NCBI RefSeq assembly: GCF_019175385.1
Contig: NC_083339.1
Span: forward strand, 48,408,074 to 48,472,073
Source of the DNA: Lycium barbarum
Lineage: Eukaryota; Streptophyta; Magnoliopsida; Solanales; Solanaceae
Direction: 5' to 3'
DNA length: 64,000 nt
Positions 60,385 through 64,000 of this stretch are shown in pieces. The notes beneath the pieces were generated by a model that saw nothing but the letters and a program-made list of their open reading frames with translations, did not search any database and had not been told where the DNA came from. The translations under genes were made by a program, and so were the position numbers. Each line of letters begins with the position of its first letter. The first letter of the stretch is position 1.

Positions 60385-60395
60385 TTATTTAAAAA
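60385..60395 (-). promoter_or_regulatory. TATA-like box in LTR I
   Basis: TTTTTAAATAA on the minus strand, followed by GGACCCAAGTTCATTTTA, as in LTR B. Confidence 0.5.
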
Positions 60396-60412
60396 TTGAA
60401 ATCTGTCCCGAC

Positions 60413-60642
60413 ATCATTATACGGTCCATTATACGGTCCGTATAATCGACCGTAAAACTGCTCCAGCGACTACCCTTTTTCTGTGTCAACTTGACGATAC
60501 ATTATACGGGCCATATAATTTTATACGGTCCGTATAATTGACTGTAAAATAATCCCTTCAGCAACCTTATTCTGTGACTCTTTTACGGTCCATTATACGG
60601 CCGTATAATGTTATACGGTCCGTATAATCGACCGTATAACCC
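60413..60642 (-). promoter_or_regulatory. Three near-palindrome clusters upstream of TATA in LTR I
   Basis: Clusters at 60413-60453, 60497-60550 and 60584-60642. Each has a degenerate half or full site, then a near-perfect 'ttatacggtccgtataat', then a 'gaccgtaaaa' or 'gaccgtataa' half-site. The nearest is about 20 bp from the TATA-like box. It is the densest set in the window. Confidence 0.75.
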
Positions 60643-60830
60643 ATCAGTTCACTGAGTCTTATTCTCGTCATTTCGCTTGATCTCCGATCCTTATGGAACC
60701 TTCTTAACAATTATTTAGCACCTCAATACCAGTCTAAAGGACGTTGTCCCTCATCAAAACGCCATATACGTAATACCCTTCAATGGCCTAATCACTGTAT
60801 GCTAGCGGGGGAAATTTCCAAGGTGTAACA

Positions 60831-60846
60831 TTCTTCCTCGCTTTGG
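60831..60846 (-). other. Degraded polypurine tract of element I
   Basis: Minus strand CCAAAGCGAGGAAGAA before the LTR; the six-G block of sister elements is broken by a C. Confidence 0.65.
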
Positions 60847-61031
60847 AACATTCGTCCCCGAATGTTAAACACTCGGGATTCTAAAAAGTTTTTGCCAGAG
60901 TTTCCCCTGTAATTTAGCACTACCAACCTGTCACAACAACCCATAATATCATTGCCTCACGGGGCTACATTACAATATCAACATATCTATGGCCACACAC
61001 GACCCAAAGAGTAAAATTAAGCATACATACC

Positions 61032-61910
61032 TTATACTGTTGACCTCTCAGCTTGGATCTCCCCTGGGGGTTGGAAAAAATGGGGGTACTCGGATCTCAT
61101 CTTCTCTTCCGTCTCCCAAGTCATTTCTTCCCGATTGTTGTTCCGCCATAAAACTTTGACTAAAGCTACTTCCTTATTTCGGAGCCTTCGCACCTGTCTA
61201 TCTAAAATGGCAACAGGCACTTCTTCATATGCTAGTTGTTCTGTCACTTGGACATCATCAACCGAAACTATCCTTGTAGGGTCTCCAATACACTTGCGGA
61301 GCATCGAAACATGAAATACTGGATGGACCGATTCAAGCTCCGAAGGCAAATTTAATTCATAAGCTACCTGACCCACCTTACTAATGATCTCATAGGGTCC
61401 GATGTATCTAAGGCTTAGCTTCCCTTTCTTGCCAAATCTCATCACCCTTTTCATCGGTGATACCTTCAGAAACACCCAATCGCCAACTTGAAATTCCAGA
61501 TCTCGTCGGCGATTGTCCGCATAAGACTTTTGGCGGCATTGGGCTGTTAGCAATCGATCTCGGATCACCTTAACTTTTTCCACCGCTTGTTGAATCAATT
61601 CGGGGCCTATCAATTGTGTTTGTCCTGTTTCAAACCATCCAATTGGAGATCTACACTTCCTTCCATATAAGGATTCATATGGATCCATTTGAATGCTGGA
61701 ATGATAGCTATTGTTATACGCAAATTCAAATAGCGGTAAATGATCGTCCCAACTTCCACCGAAATCTAGCACGCATGCTCGCAGCATATCTTCTAAGGTC
61801 TGAATAGTACGCTCGGCTTGTCCATCAGTCTGCGGACGAAATGCTAAGCTAAGCTTCACTTGCATACCTAGACCCTCTTGGAAAGACTTCCAAAATTTGG
61901 CCGTGAACTA
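61032..61910 (-). pseudogene. Integrase core end and chromodomain of element I
   Basis: 277 codons are open: 'FRPQTDGQAERTIQTLEDML', 'YESLYGRKCRSPIGWFETG', 'DLEFQVGDWVFLKVSPMK', 'HPVFHVSMLRKCIGDPTR' and a complete chromodomain ('VAILDRQVRRLRNKEVA', 'VLWRNNNREEMTWETEEKM'). It is separated from the rest of pol only by a TAG at 61908-61910, in a place where sister elements have a glutamine codon. Confidence 0.92.
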
Positions 61911-63005
61911 TGCTCCTCTATCAGTAATAATAGACAATGGAATACCATGAAGTCGCACAATTTCCTTGAGATATAACCTCGCATAATCTTCGGCTAAGTA
62001 TGTGGTCCTAACTGGGAGAAAATGGGCTGCTTTTGTCAATCTATCCATGATCACCCATATAGAATCATACTTGCCACGGGAACGAGGTAATCCCACGATA
62101 AAATCCATGTTGATCACTTCCCATTTCCAAGTAGGTATTTCTGTTGCTTGCAATAAGCCTCCTGGCTTTTGATGTTTTGCTTTTACTTGCTGGCAGTTTG
62201 GGCATTGTGCTACAAATTCTGCTATGTCTCTCTTCATGCCATCCCACCAGTATATCAGTTTGAGATCATGGTACATTTTTGTTGCACCTGGATGAATAGA
62301 ATATCGGGAATAATGGGCTTCCTCTAATATTCGACGACGCAATTCTGCCATATTCGGCACACATAACCTGCTTCGGTACCTAAGAACCCCATCCATAGAA
62401 ACTTTAAATGAAGACTTCTCTTTTCCATGAGATGCGTCTCTGTAATGACGCAATTGAGGGTCTTCATATTGCCGCTCTTTCACTTTTATGCTCAGAGATG
62501 AAACTGTGGGATCATTAATGCTAATCCCTGCATGGCCCGAATCCATTACACGTACTCCAAGATTAGCTAGTTGGTGGAGCTCTCGAACCATCTCTTTCTT
62601 TCCCGGAGGGACTTCACATAAACTGCCCATCGATCGGTGGCTAAGTGCGTCGGCTACCACATTTGCCTTTCCGGGGTGGTATAAAATATTCACATCATAA
62701 TCTTTTAACAATTCTAACCATCGCCTCTGCCGCAGGTTCAACTCCCTCTGCTTGAAAATATATCGAAGACTTTTGTGGTCTGTATAGATATCCACGTGCA
62801 CACCATACAAATAGTGTCTCCACATTTTTAAGGCATGAATAACCGCGGCCAATTCGAGATCATGAGTTGTATAATTCTTCTCGTGTTTTCGTAATTGTCT
62901 CGAATCATATGCAATAACTTTACCATGCTGTATCAACACGCATCCTAGTCCGACACCGGAAGCGTCACAATACACAACATAGCCATCTGACCTTTCTAGA
63001 AGTGT
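61908..63005 (-). pseudogene. RNase H and integrase N-terminal half of element I
   Basis: A 355-codon open stretch (61908-62975). RNase H comes first ('[19 protein letters not shown]', '[19 protein letters not shown]', '[16 protein letters not shown]', '[15 protein letters not shown]'). The integrase zinc module follows ('[19 protein letters not shown]', '[13 protein letters not shown]'), then core motifs '[19 protein letters not shown]' and 'IITDRGA'. All catalytic acids visible here are kept. It is in the same frame as the RT upstream and the chromodomain downstream. Confidence 0.94.
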
Positions 63006-64000
63006 TTAAACTGGAGCTGAGGTCAGTTTGTCTTTCAACTCTTGGAAACTATGCTCACAAGCATTACTCCACTGGAATTTAGCTGACTTCTGGGTTAGCT
63101 TCGTCAATGGATCGGAAATAGATGAGAATTCCTCTACGAATCTTCTATAGTAGCCTGCCAGTCCAAGAAAACTACGAACTTCCATAGGCGTCATAGGCCT
63201 TGGCCAAGTGTTCACGACTTCAAATTTCTGAGTGTCGACTCGAATGCCATCATCTGAAATAACATGGCCCAGAAATGTCACAAAATTTAGCCAAAACTCA
63301 CACTTTGAAAATTTCGCATATAATTCTCGGGCTCAGAGAATGCCAAGAACAATCCTCAAATGATCTACATGTTCTGATTCTGTGCGAGAGTACACCAGGA
63401 TATCATCAATAAACACTATCACAAACAAGTCCAAGAGTGGCCTAAACACATTGTTCATTAGATTCATGAACACTGCCGGAGTGTTAGTCAACCCAAAAGA
63501 CATCACCCGAAATTCATAGTGGCCATATCTCGTTCTGAAAGCTGTTTTGGGAATATCCGCTTCTCTAACTCTCACTTGATGGTAACCCGACCTCAGATCT
63601 ATTTTTGAAAACCACTTGGCACCTTGCAGTTGATCGAATAAGTTCTCAATCCTTGGAAGAGGATATCTGTTCTTTATCGTCACTTTGTTCAGTTGCCTAT
63701 AATCAATACACATTCGTAGAGAACCGTCTTTCTTCCTCACAAACAGAACCGGTGCTCCCCTCGGTGATGAACTGGGCCTAATGAAACCCTTCTCGAGCAA
63801 GTCCTTCAACTGTGCCTTTAGCTCTTTCAATTCTGCCGGAGCCATTCGATAAGGAGGAATAGAAATAGTCTTGGTGTCCGGCAACACATCGATGGCAAAA
63901 TCAATCTCTCTTTCTGGAGGAAGACCTGGAAGTTAGTCCGGAAACACATCTGGGAATTCATTCACTACCGTAACTGATTGGAAAGTTGGTAGCCTTGCCT
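63006..64000 (-). pseudogene. Reverse transcriptase of element I, running off the window
   Basis: 63333-63887 gives '[19 protein letters not shown]', '[20 protein letters not shown]', '[17 protein letters not shown]' and the catalytic '[11 protein letters not shown]'. A TGA at 63333-63335 precedes 63006-63281 ('[15 protein letters not shown]', '[16 protein letters not shown]'), which ends at TAA 63006-63008. A further TAA lies at 63933-63935. No frameshift is seen from 64000 to 61032: one frame holds the entire visible pol and only four nonsense codons break it. Protease and gag lie to the right, outside the window. Confidence 0.93.

Larger units (their letters stand above)
58511..60830 (-). 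mobile_element. 3' LTR of chromovirus I
   Basis: On the minus strand it runs from TGTTACACCTTGG (60830) to GGGTCGTGGCA (58511), 2320 bp. It contains the stem-loop (58953-58971), the near-palindrome clusters and a TATA-like box. Its left border lies inside the gag of H (ATTGT at 58506-58510 would be the target site). Confidence 0.9.

Noticed and set aside
62488..62700. Plus-strand ORF over RNase H of I
   Set aside because: Antisense shadow of the well-supported minus-strand pol frame.

Overview
This window looks like heterochromatic or intergenic DNA from a large-genome eudicot, most likely Solanaceae. That placement is inferred from the style of the repeats (Tekay/Del-type chromoviruses with 2.3-3 kb LTRs, Tat/Ogre-like elements, Stowaway-like MITEs with a CTCCCTCTGTTTC terminus); no search was run. 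I see no ordinary host protein-coding gene, tRNA or rRNA gene. Nearly all long open frames are pieces of retrotransposon gag/pol, most of them broken by frameshifts and stop codons.

Positions 1-43702 are a nested stack of Ty3/gypsy elements. An old plus-strand LTR (A) is visible as 30408-31666 plus 43404-43702. It is interrupted by plus-strand element C (31667-43398, flanked by GTATA duplications) and, on its left, abuts plus-strand element B (pol from 15437, 3' LTR ending at 30407). B's 3' LTR is split by minus-strand element E (20299-29576, flanked by GATGG duplications). B's pol is cut at 15436/15437 by the outer end of the 5' LTR of minus-strand element F (12869-15436). F's leader is in turn interrupted by the LTR of a minus-strand Tat/Ogre-like element G (84-12791): a 3.35 kb LTR, a PBS matching tRNA-Arg, a 5.3 kb non-coding leader, a broken gag, then three tandem arrays and no pol. 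C's 3' LTR carries a further LTR insertion (D, 39713-41980).

Positions 43703-50991 are a gap between LTR elements, filled with small and old repeats: two LINE fragments, a long fold-back repeat, two Stowaway-like MITEs, one MITE-like inverted repeat and a miniature LTR element (TRIM-like, 48699-49831) with an internal tandem array.

Positions 50992-64000 hold two minus-strand chromoviruses. H (3' LTR 50992-53542, pol and gag to 58510) is interrupted within its gag N-terminus by I (3' LTR 58511-60830, pol running off the right edge).

The autonomous-type elements share the order gag, protease, RT, RNase H, integrase, chromodomain, PPT, LTR. C and G keep cis-acting signals but have lost or never had pol, so they would depend on proteins supplied in trans. 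The most unusual signals are a near-palindrome (TTATACGG-N-CCGTATAA and TTTACGG variants) clustered just upstream of the TATA box in four LTRs, a stem-loop (CAGTAC...GTACTG) conserved in every chromoviral LTR group, and the serial tandem arrays downstream of G's gag.
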